NCBI RefSeq assembly: GCF_001419985.1
Contig: NZ_LJAL01000017.1
Coordinates: 1-43,795 of the forward strand
DNA length: 43,795 nt
Reading direction: 5' to 3'
DNA from: Loktanella sp. 5RATIMAR09
Lineage (GTDB): Bacteria > Pseudomonadota > Alphaproteobacteria > Rhodobacterales > Rhodobacteraceae
The translations under genes and the position numbers were made by a program. Below are positions 37,925-43,795 of this stretch, piece by piece (positions within the stretch are counted from its first letter, which is position 1; every line of letters begins with the position of its first letter). The notes beneath the pieces were generated by a model. It saw only the letters and a list, made by a program, of their open reading frames with translations, did not search any database and was not told where the DNA came from.

Positions 37925-38916
37925 TCGCTGAACCCCTGCACGACCGTCAGGGTCCAGATCAAAAGCGGAATCGCGATGATGCCGCCGATCGGCCCCCACA
38001 GCCAAAGCCAGAACACCAGCGACACAAACACCAAAAGCGGATTGACCGACAGGCTTTTGCCGACCAGCGTGGGGGTGACGAACTGGGCCTCGATGGCGTT
38101 CATGGCGATATAGATCGCGGGCGGCAGGAAACTGGCCGCACCTTCAAAAACGACAATGCCGGTCACGGTCAGCATCGCGATCAGGGCCGCTGGCCCGAGG
38201 TAGAGAACAAAGTTCAAAAGACATGCCAGCAGCCCCCAGACAATCGGGGACGGCATCCCGATCCAGTACATGACCACCGCGACCACCGCGCCAAAGCTGA
38301 AGTTGATTGCCGAAATCGTCAGAACATAGCGTGACACCTGTGATGCCGCGCGGCGCAGGTCGCGCTGGCCGATTGGCGCGGTTGTCGCACTCAGCCAGTC
38401 ATAGACCGCGTGTCGCGCCAGCAGGAAAAAATAGAGCGTGCCAGTAAAGATCAGGAACTGCGCGGCAAATTGGGGGGCGTAGAACAAGGCATCGGTCAGC
38501 GTCGGCATTGTCATGCCTTCGGCCGCTTCCCCGTTCGCCCCCGCCGAGGGTTCGATGGCCGCCGCGACATCATCGGAAATGTCCTCCAGACCGCGCAACA
38601 GAAGCCGGACTTCTTCCACGGTTTCGCGCAGTTCGGCCTGAATGACCGGCCCCTGACTGATGGCTTGGGTGATATAGGGTTCAAGCAGCAGCACGATGAA
38701 AAAGATTGATGCAAGGGCCAGAAGCACCGACAAAAACGCCGCCACCGCGTCAGGCACACGCAGTCTTTCCCAAAGCTCGGACAGCGGGGTCAGCACGATC
38801 CCGAGCAGGACGGCCGCCAACAGCGGCGCAAAGAGCGCCTTGGCCTGATAGAGCACGATGAACACGGCAATGATCGTCAATATCACCAGACACAGCGTGT
38901 TGATTGTGGATCGCAT
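37888..38916 (-). CDS. AI-2E family transporter (second copy)
   Basis: A 342-residue permease of the AI-2E family with the blocks ALFAPLLAAVLLGIVLTPLSELWERLRVP, GMPSPIVWGLLACLLNFVLYLGP and NAIEAQFVTPTLVGKSLSVNPLLVF. It is diverged from the copy at 13200. The ATG at 38916 has AAGGGAG upstream; an in-frame start at 38970 would cover the promoter. Its 3' end overlaps the phospholipase gene on the other strand. An EcfG-type promoter lies 23 bases upstream. Confidence 0.9.
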   Translation of the reverse strand: MRSTINTLCLVILTIIAVFIVLYQAKALFAPLLAAVLLGIVLTPLSELWERLRVPDAVAAFLSVLLALASIFFIVLLLEPYITQAISQGPVIQAELRETVEEVRLLLRGLEDISDDVAAAIEPSAGANGEAAEGMTMPTLTDALFYAPQFAAQFLIFTGTLYFFLLARHAVYDWLSATTAPIGQRDLRRAASQVSRYVLTISAINFSFGAVVAVVMYWIGMPSPIVWGLLACLLNFVLYLGPAALIAMLTVTGIVVFEGAASFLPPAIYIAMNAIEAQFVTPTLVGKSLSVNPLLVFVSLVFWLWLWGPIGGIIAIPLLIWTLTVVQGFSDQVISDGTPGNI

Positions 38917-38939
38917 CTCACTGATCTCCCTTAGACACG

Positions 38940-38964
38940 AACCTTTGAGCGGGGGATTGGTTCC
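38940..38964 (-). promoter_or_regulatory. EcfG-type promoter (GGAAC-N16-GGTT) for second AI-2E gene
   Basis: On the minus strand GGAAC is at 38964-38960 and GGTT at 38943-38940, 23 bases before 38916. It is back-to-back with the promoter at 38973. Confidence 0.65.
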
Positions 38965-38972
38965 GCGCAAAT

Positions 38973-38997
38973 GGAACTTTCCGGCGGTTGCGGCGTT
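38973..38997 (+). promoter_or_regulatory. EcfG-type promoter (GGAAC-N16-CGTT) for 58-aa gene
   Basis: Exact match: GGAAC 38973-38977 and CGTT 38994-38997, 33 bases before the ATG at 39031. Only eight bases separate its -35 from the opposing one. Confidence 0.8.
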
Positions 38998-39030
38998 GGG
39001 TTGGCAACGGACATAAAAAAGGAGACGACA

Positions 39031-39207
39031 ATGTCAGCTTCCAACACCAATATCGAAAAGCAGAAAAAGCGTCACCGTGGCGCGCTTGCCGGTATCGCGT
39101 TCGCCCTGTTCTGGGCCGCCGTTCTTTTTGCGGGCTTCATGATCTGGATCGCATATCAGGGCGATAACCCCACAGCGGAAAGTCCGGCAGCTTACGTCGT
39201 AGAATAA
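39031..39207 (+). CDS. Small single-span membrane protein (58 aa)
   Basis: The product begins MSASNTNIEKQKKRHRGALA, a basic cytoplasmic start, followed by a membrane helix (GIAFALFWAAVLFAGFMIWIAY) and a short acidic tail ending AAYVVE. The topology is probably N-in, C-out by the positive-inside rule. AAGGAG precedes the ATG. No family is recognised. It is a single-gene unit with an exact EcfG-type promoter and a strong terminator. Confidence 0.8.
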   Translation: MSASNTNIEKQKKRHRGALAGIAFALFWAAVLFAGFMIWIAYQGDNPTAESPAAYVVE

Positions 39208-39214
39208 AAAAAAC

Positions 39215-39240
39215 GCGCGCTTTTCGAAGCGCGCTTTTTT
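39215..39240 (+). terminator. Terminator of 58-aa membrane protein gene
   Basis: GCGCGCTT (39215-39222) and AAGCGCGC (39227-39234) with a TTCG tetraloop, then TTTTTT. Confidence 0.9.
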
Positions 39241-39257
39241 TGATCAAAATCCAATGA

Positions 39258-39291
39258 AAAAAGGCGTCCCGGAATATCGGGACGCCTTTTT
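39258..39291 (-). terminator. Terminator of PLDc_N-like gene
   Basis: AAAAAGGCGTCCCG (39258-39271) pairs with CGGGACGCCTTTTT (39278-39291) over a six-base loop. It can act on both strands. Confidence 0.88.
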
Positions 39292-39299
39292 CTTGTTCG

Positions 39300-39488
39300 T
39301 TATACGCGTGCTGTCGCGGCGCGTGGTCCTGCGATCAGCCAGATGATGAAACCGATCACCGGCAGCACCAGCACCAGAAGCGTCCAAAGCACTTTGCTTC
39401 CTGTCGAAGCGCCCGATCCGAATATCGAGATGATCGCCCAGATGTTGAGGGCCAGAACAATAAGTCCGCCTAAACCAGCATATTCCAT
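39300..39488 (-). CDS. PLDc_N-type small membrane protein (62 aa)
   Basis: The product has two membrane helices: GGLIVLALNIWAIISIFGSG and SKVLWTLLVLVLPVIGFIIWLIAGPR. This is the pattern of the N-terminal domain of cardiolipin synthases (PLDc_N), here as a stand-alone protein. The W-x-L-L-V-L-x-x-P-x-x-G-x-x-x-W core is clear. GGAGG precedes the ATG. An EcfG-type promoter lies 39 bases upstream. Confidence 0.88.
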   Translation of the reverse strand: MEYAGLGGLIVLALNIWAIISIFGSGASTGSKVLWTLLVLVLPVIGFIIWLIAGPRAATARV

Positions 39489-39527
39489 TTGTCTTTCCTC
39501 CGACTGTTATGGTGTTCTCATCTACCC

Positions 39528-39552
39528 AACCGCCCTGATGACGATTGGTTCC
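39528..39552 (-). promoter_or_regulatory. EcfG-type promoter (GGAAC-N16-GGTT) for PLDc_N-like gene
   Basis: On the minus strand GGAAC is at 39552-39548 and GGTT at 39531-39528, 39 bases before 39488. Confidence 0.65.
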
Positions 39553-39553
39553 A

Positions 39554-40354
39554 TTATTTCTCGTCGGGTAGCTCGTGCCGGACCTGTCCGAAGGACAACA
39601 ACGCAAAGATCACGGTGCCGCCAAGGATATTGCCGGCCAGTACGGGCAGGAAAAAGTTCCACATGGCTGTCGGGAAGGGCAGGGCGCCCTGCACCATCAA
39701 AAACGCCATTTCGACGCTGCCGGCCACGATATGCGTGAAATCACCCGCAGCGATAAGCCATGTGAAAATCATGATCAGGAACAGTTCGAACCCTTCCGAC
39801 TTGGGCAGCATCCAGACGATCGCCGCAATGATAACGCCCGCCGGAATGGCGCGGTGGAATGCCTCGGTGGGGGCAAAACCGGTCGCGTGTTCGGACAGTG
39901 CGGTAATTGCGGGCACCAGTTCGGCCGGAATGAACGACCCATAGGCAAAAGCGGCGGCTGCAATAAATGCGCCGATGACATTGGCGAACAGGACAATCGC
40001 CCAAAGCACGCCGACGCGCTGGAACATGGCAGGCGAGGGGTCACGCATCACCGGCAACACGGTGGTGATCGTGTTTTCGGTAAACAACTGCATGCTGCCA
40101 AGGATCACGACAATAAACCCCAGACTGTACCCGAGGTTTTCCAGCAGATAGCGCCACGGCGTGTCGGGCAGGTATGTCCGAAAGATCGCCTCGCCCAGCA
40201 CCGACAGGGAAATCATCATGCCCGCAGCGATGCCCGACCAGAACAAGGATGCCTTGGGCCGTTCGAGTTCTTCGATCCCTTCGTGGCGAATAACCTCGAA
40301 GATGTCCTTGGAAGACAGTTTTTCGGCGTCGTCTACAACGGGGTCATGTCCCAT
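39554..40354 (-). CDS. Formate/nitrite transporter (FNT) family protein
   Basis: About 266 residues with six membrane helices. The FNT blocks are visible: SLFWSGIAAGMMISLSVLGEAI, ILGSMQLFTENTITTVLPVM, FANVIGAFIAAAAFAYG and FTWLIAAGDFTHIVAGSVEMAF. FNT channels carry small monovalent anions such as formate, nitrite or lactate; this longer-tailed group (N-terminal SSKDIFEVIRHEGIEELERP) is often annotated as stress-linked YfdC-like. The start at 40354 fits AAGGA eight bases upstream; 40360 is possible. Confidence 0.92.
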   Translation of the reverse strand: MGHDPVVDDAEKLSSKDIFEVIRHEGIEELERPKASLFWSGIAAGMMISLSVLGEAIFRTYLPDTPWRYLLENLGYSLGFIVVILGSMQLFTENTITTVLPVMRDPSPAMFQRVGVLWAIVLFANVIGAFIAAAAFAYGSFIPAELVPAITALSEHATGFAPTEAFHRAIPAGVIIAAIVWMLPKSEGFELFLIMIFTWLIAAGDFTHIVAGSVEMAFLMVQGALPFPTAMWNFFLPVLAGNILGGTVIFALLSFGQVRHELPDEK

Positions 40355-40384
40355 ATTCATCGTCCTTTTTGATATCCGAACCAT

Positions 40385-40410
40385 AACCCTTGCGGAACGC
40401 TTTTGGTTCC
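40385..40410 (-). promoter_or_regulatory. EcfG-type promoter (GGAAC-N17-GGTT) for FNT gene
   Basis: On the minus strand GGAAC is at 40410-40406, a 17-base spacer, and GGTT at 40388-40385, 30 bases before 40354. It is interleaved with the opposing promoter at 40394. Confidence 0.6.
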
Positions 40411-40419
40411 ATCAGCGTT
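40394..40419 (+). promoter_or_regulatory. EcfG-type promoter (GGAAC-N17-CGTT) for DUF2254 gene
   Basis: GGAAC 40394-40398, a 17-base spacer and CGTT 40416-40419, 38 bases before the ATG at 40458. Confidence 0.7.
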
Positions 40420-40457
40420 TGTCACATACACCACCAATAGCATCAAAGGCATGGAAA

Positions 40458-41678
40458 ATGGGAAAACGGGCATATCTGTTCAAGCTGCTGCAGGATATCC
40501 GCGCCAGCTATTGGTTTTTGCCGTCTCTGCTGGTGCTGGTGGGCCTGCTGCTGGCGAGTGTCATGGTCTGGGTGGACGGCAACCCTTCTGTCATGCCCGT
40601 TGAACTGCCGGGCGCGTTGCTGGATACGCAGGCCGACGGCGCAAGATCCATGCTGTCGGTCATTGCCCAGTCCATCATCGGCGTGACCGGTGTGATGTTT
40701 TCAATGACGCTGGTCGCTGTGTCCTTTGCCTCGGGTAACTTCGGGCCGCGATTGATCGGTAACTTCATGCGCGACCGGGGCAACCAGTGGAGCCTTGGCA
40801 TACTGATCGCAACCTTTGTCTACGCGCTGGTTGTCTTGCGCACCGTTCAGGATGATATCGAAGGCGGGGCCGCGCAATTCGTGCCGCATTATTCACTGCT
40901 GCTTGCGCTTGGCCTGACCTTGCTGTGCGTGTTCACCCTGATCTATTTCATCCACCACGTGCCCGAGACAATCAACGTCTCGCGCATTTCGGCCAGCATT
41001 GGCGCGGCGTTGGAACGCCGTGTGCGCGGGTTGATTGATGAACAGGACGACAAAGACCGCTATGTGTCGCCGCCCGACCGCGCGCCCGACATGACCCTGA
41101 CCGCCGGCACCTCGGGCTACATCCAGACCGTCAATTTTTCACAACTCGCAAATCTGGCGGACAGCTGCGATCTGCGCGTGAACCTCACAACCTCGATCGG
41201 TGCCTTTGTCACCGAAAAAACCCCCGTGTTCGAAGTCTGGGCCGGAGCGAACGGCGCCGACATCGACGCGGACGCCGTCCTTGAGTGTTTTGCCATCGGG
41301 GCCAGCCGGACAGAGAACCAGAACCCCACGTTTCTGGCCGAACAGCTGGTCGAGATGATCGCGCGCGCGCTGTCGCCGGGTGTGAACGACCCCTACACCG
41401 CCAAGGACTGTCTGAACCGGCTTGCCGCTGCTTTGACCGTCGCCAGCACCTACAACGGCGGCATCAACGACCGGTCATTGCCGCGTATCACATTCAAGGC
41501 GCTGACGTTTTCGCGCCTGTTCGCCGCAAGTTTTCCGCTGTGCCGGCAATATATCAAACCTGACGCAATGGTGCTGGACCACGCGCTGACATTGCTGAAC
41601 AATCTGGCCGATGTGGTCCGCAATGAGGACCGTGAGGTCATCCGCGACGAGATCGCGATGCTGACGTCCGACACCTAG
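40458..41678 (+). CDS. DUF2254 family membrane protein
   Basis: A 406-residue protein. It has an N-terminal pair of helices (SYWFLPSLLVLVGLLLASVMVWVD; SMLSVIAQSIIGVTGVMFSMTLVAVSFASGNFGPRLIGNF) and two more, then a soluble domain with SGYIQTVNFSQLANLADSC and ALSPGVNDPYTAKDCLNRL, the conserved DUF2254 blocks. Function is unknown; a channel or transport role has been guessed for the family. The ATG at 40458 is preferred; the frame is open far upstream but overlaps the FNT gene. The next promoter begins right after its stop codon. Confidence 0.9.
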   Translation: MGKRAYLFKLLQDIRASYWFLPSLLVLVGLLLASVMVWVDGNPSVMPVELPGALLDTQADGARSMLSVIAQSIIGVTGVMFSMTLVAVSFASGNFGPRLIGNFMRDRGNQWSLGILIATFVYALVVLRTVQDDIEGGAAQFVPHYSLLLALGLTLLCVFTLIYFIHHVPETINVSRISASIGAALERRVRGLIDEQDDKDRYVSPPDRAPDMTLTAGTSGYIQTVNFSQLANLADSCDLRVNLTTSIGAFVTEKTPVFEVWAGANGADIDADAVLECFAIGASRTENQNPTFLAEQLVEMIARALSPGVNDPYTAKDCLNRLAAALTVASTYNGGINDRSLPRITFKALTFSRLFAASFPLCRQYIKPDAMVLDHALTLLNNLADVVRNEDREVIRDEIAMLTSDT

Positions 41679-41704
41679 GGAACCAAGAGGGGCCGTTTCA
41701 CGTT
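41679..41704 (+). promoter_or_regulatory. EcfG-type promoter (GGAAC-N17-CGTT) for DUF2945-topIB-MATE
   Basis: GGAAC 41679-41683, a 17-base spacer and CGTT 41701-41704, 32 bases before the ATG at 41737, starting directly after the DUF2254 stop codon. Confidence 0.7.
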
Positions 41705-41736
41705 CACCTTTGGATCATTGAAAAGGAGCGTCGAAC

Positions 41737-41949
41737 ATGGGCTATCAATCGGGCGATAAGGTGGAATGGGATTGGGGTGACGGAACGGCGACAGGCAAAG
41801 TCGATGCAACGCACCAGTCTTCGATCACCCGCACACTCAAAGGATCCGAAGTCACCCGCAACGGATCAAGCGACGATCCCGCGCTTGAGATCAGCCAGGA
41901 GGACGGGACCAAAGTGCTCAAGCTGTCCTCGGAGGTGCGCAAGGCGTGA
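41737..41949 (+). CDS. DUF2945 (HVA1/TUDOR-like) small protein (70 aa)
   Basis: The product MGYQSGDKVEWDWGDGTATGKV... matches the hypervirulence-associated/TUDOR domain (DUF2945): GDKVEWDWGDGTATGKV, then RTLKGSEVTRNGSSDDPALEI and KVLKLSSEVRKA. These are small SH3-like beta barrels, probably binding protein or nucleic acid. AAAAGGAG precedes the ATG. Its stop overlaps the GTG start of topoisomerase IB, so the two are coupled. Confidence 0.93.
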   Translation: MGYQSGDKVEWDWGDGTATGKVDATHQSSITRTLKGSEVTRNGSSDDPALEISQEDGTKVLKLSSEVRKA

Positions 41950-42911
41950 GTGCCGCAGCACTTGTCTATTATCCCGATACGCAGCCGGGCTATGGCCGCC
42001 GCCGCTGTGGTCGGGGGTTCAGCTATCTTGATCTGGACGGCACAGTCCTGCGCGATGACGATATTCGCGCGCGGCTCAAATCCCTCGCTGTGCCCCCTGC
42101 GTATTCAGATGTGTGGTACTGTCCCGATCCGCTTGGCCATTTGCAGGCGACAGGGCGCGATGCGAGGGCGCGCAAGCAATACCTTTACCATCCGGCGTGG
42201 ACCGCGACCCAAGCGCGCGCAAAATTTGACGGCCTTGCGGAATTCGGCGCCTGCCTGCCACGCCTGCGCCGCAGGTCGCAGCGCGATCTGGGCGCAGAGC
42301 CGGGCACACGCGACTATGCGCTTGCCGCGGCGGTGACACTGATTGACCGCACGGCCATGCGTCTGGGCAGCCCGCAATATGCGGCGGATAACGGCAGTTA
42401 CGGCGCGCTGACCTTGCGTGAAAAACATCTTGATGTCGCGGGGAGCGAGATCGAATTGCGTTATGATGCCAAAGGCGGCCAGCAGGTGCACCAGCAGATG
42501 AAAGACCCCAAACTGGCAAGTATTCTGGAAGACATGACAGACCTGCCCGGGCGTACCGTGCTGACATGGGTGGATGATGCGGGGGCGGCGCAAACACTGA
42601 CATCGGGCGCATTGAACAGCTATATCGCCGAGGCCGCCGCGCTTGAGGGGGCGACGGCCAAATCGTTCCGCACATGGATCGGCAGTTGTGCCGCCTTCGC
42701 GGTCGCCTGCGACGGGTCTGCGACGATCACGCAAATGGCTGCTGCCGCCGCTGAGGTTTTGCACAACACACCAACCATCGCGCGCAACAGCTATATTCAC
42801 CCCGCCGTCATTGATCTGGCAGGGCGGCCCGCGCCCGATTTCGCGCCCGTCACCACAAGCGGTTTGCGCGTGGCCGAGCAGCAGTTGCTCGGATTTTTGC
42901 AAGATATCTGA
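41946..42911 (+). CDS. DNA topoisomerase IB
   Basis: A 321-residue type IB topoisomerase (poxvirus/bacterial type), which relaxes supercoils by nicking one strand. It shows GRGFSYLDLDG at the N-terminal domain, RLKSLAVPPAYSDVWYCPDPLGHLQATGRDARARKQYLYHPAW (the RKQY-x-YH motif), LREKHLDVAGSEIELRYDAKGG and the catalytic Tyr283 in TPTIARNSYIHPAV. It starts with GTG at 41946, overlapping the DUF2945 stop. It is part of an operon with the MATE transporter 50 bases downstream. Confidence 0.95.
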   Translation: MSAAALVYYPDTQPGYGRRRCGRGFSYLDLDGTVLRDDDIRARLKSLAVPPAYSDVWYCPDPLGHLQATGRDARARKQYLYHPAWTATQARAKFDGLAEFGACLPRLRRRSQRDLGAEPGTRDYALAAAVTLIDRTAMRLGSPQYAADNGSYGALTLREKHLDVAGSEIELRYDAKGGQQVHQQMKDPKLASILEDMTDLPGRTVLTWVDDAGAAQTLTSGALNSYIAEAAALEGATAKSFRTWIGSCAAFAVACDGSATITQMAAAAAEVLHNTPTIARNSYIHPAVIDLAGRPAPDFAPVTTSGLRVAEQQLLGFLQDI

Positions 42912-42961
42912 ACCTTTTGCCGTCAGCGGCGTTCTCTCGTGACCCTTTGAAAGGATAAACT

Positions 42962-43795
42962 GTGGCTGACAAACGTGATCTGACCGCCGGACCAACGTGG
43001 CAAAAACTCGTGCAACTGGCGGGGCCGATGGTGTTCGGCATCATCGCCGTTATCTCGGTGTCGTTGGTTGACACGTATTATGTCGGGCAATTGGGCACGC
43101 AGGAACTGACCGCGCTTTCCTTTACCTTTCCGGTGACGCTGACGGTTTCAAGCCTTGCAATCGGGCTTGGGGCGGGGGCGTCTTCTGTGGTGTCGCGCGC
43201 CGTCGGAGCAGGCGCGCGCGATGATGCCAGGCGGCTGGCGACAGACAGTCTTGTGCTGGCGCTGGTGCTGGTCATGACCGTGGCGGTCATCGGCTTTTTG
43301 CTTATTGATCCGCTGTTCACCCTGTTGGGGGCGACCGGCGAAACGCTGGCGCTGATCGGGCGCTACATGCGCATCTGGTTTCTGGCGATCCCGCTGCTTG
43401 TGGTGCCGATTGTCGCCAATTCCATTGTCCGCGCCGTCGGCGATACATTCTGGCCAAGTGTTGTGATGGTCAGCTCTGCTGTGACGAATATCGCGATCAC
43501 ACCTGTATTTATCTTCGGGCTCGGGCCTGTGCCCGCATTCGGGATCGAGGGGGCCGCGATTGGCACGCTTATCGCGTGGCTGGTCACGGTGTTCGGTGCC
43601 TTCGCCCTTGTCGCGCTGCGTGAAAAGATGCTGGACCTGACGTGGCCCGCGTTCAGCGTGTTGGCAAATTCGTGGAAGCGTGTGCTGGGCGTCGGCCTGC
43701 CCGCATCGCTGGGCAACGCGGTCAATCCCATCGGGATCGCGGTTGTGACATCGTTCATCGCGGCATTCGGTGACGTTGTCGTTGCAGGTTTTGGT
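42962..43795 (+). CDS. MATE family efflux transporter, N-terminal part (continues at window start)
   Basis: The N-terminal 278 residues of a MATE antiporter: VADKRDLTAGPTWQKLVQLA, then GPMVFGIIAVISVSLVDTYYVGQLGTQELTALSFTFPV, the first MATE helix pair, and GLGPVPAFGIEGAAIGTLIAWLV, GVGLPASLGNAVNPIG. It starts with GTG at 42962 after AAAGGA. The 834 bases are an exact number of codons, and the frame continues at base 1, giving about 453 residues. It is probably the last gene of the DUF2945-topoisomerase operon. Confidence 0.93.
   Translation, partial: MADKRDLTAGPTWQKLVQLAGPMVFGIIAVISVSLVDTYYVGQLGTQELTALSFTFPVTLTVSSLAIGLGAGASSVVSRAVGAGARDDARRLATDSLVLALVLVMTVAVIGFLLIDPLFTLLGATGETLALIGRYMRIWFLAIPLLVVPIVANSIVRAVGDTFWPSVVMVSSAVTNIAITPVFIFGLGPVPAFGIEGAAIGTLIAWLVTVFGAFALVALREKMLDLTWPAFSVLANSWKRVLGVGLPASLGNAVNPIGIAVVTSFIAAFGDVVVAGFG

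Noticed and set aside
1..43795. Conjugation or mobilisation genes, integrases, insertion sequences, CRISPR arrays, tRNAs
   Set aside because: Looked for and not seen. No relaxase, VirB/VirD4, transposase or repeat-spacer pattern was recognised; an oriT alone could still be hidden.

Overview
The window reads as one complete circular plasmid of about 43.8 kb from an alphaproteobacterium, most likely a Rhodobacterales (Roseobacter-group) member. The evidence is the repABC replication module, the PhyR-NepR-EcfG general stress response and the high-GC codon use; the genus cannot be fixed from sequence alone. The last base ends a codon of a MATE transporter N-terminal half and the first base begins a codon of a MATE C-terminal half, in the same frame. 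The window therefore appears to be a circle cut inside that gene. I see no relaxase, type IV secretion gene, transposase, tRNA, rRNA or CRISPR array.

Layout. 1-2552: end of the MATE gene, a small ORF, an MscS channel, a disordered peptide and CreA. 2642-6498: PRC-barrel protein, DUF998 membrane protein, SpoIIAA-like protein, entericidin, MgtC-like protein and an outer-membrane barrel. 6652-10448: four redox/detoxification enzymes (aldehyde dehydrogenase, glutathione S-transferase, NAD(P)-binding protein, quinone oxidoreductase). 10624-12332: stand-alone receiver plus HWE kinase. 12711-14270: CsbD, a 24-residue membrane peptide and an AI-2E-type permease. 14355-15816: AbiEi/AbiEii toxin-antitoxin. 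15864-19568: repC, counter-transcribed RNA, repB and repA with three parS-like palindromes. 20022-21408: DUF305 protein and L,D-transpeptidase. 21409-22760: AT-richer island with one lipoprotein. 22766-32408: many small envelope and stress proteins (YihY, DUF892, App1, DUF3618, holin-like, Pmp3, DUF4112, CsbD, PRC, Crp/Fnr, pseudo-receiver, DUF1328, Dps). 32450-37924: exoD, phyR | nepR, ecfG, histidine kinase and phospholipase D-like enzyme. 37888-43795: second AI-2E permease, small membrane proteins, formate/nitrite-type channel, DUF2254, DUF2945, topoisomerase IB and MATE.

How it fits together. The plasmid carries its own general stress sigma factor, anti-sigma factor, anti-anti-sigma response regulator and sensor kinase. 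I find 24 matches to the EcfG promoter pattern (GGAAC, 16 or 17 bases, then NGTT, usually CGTT). Each sits directly upstream of a predicted gene, usually 23-57 bases before the start codon, and they cover nearly all cargo operons. The replication genes, toxin-antitoxin, low-GC lipoprotein, HWE kinase pair and Crp/Fnr gene lack the motif. The simplest reading is a self-contained, plasmid-borne stress regulon for envelope, osmotic, oxidative and DNA protection, stabilised by repABC partitioning and a type IV toxin-antitoxin.
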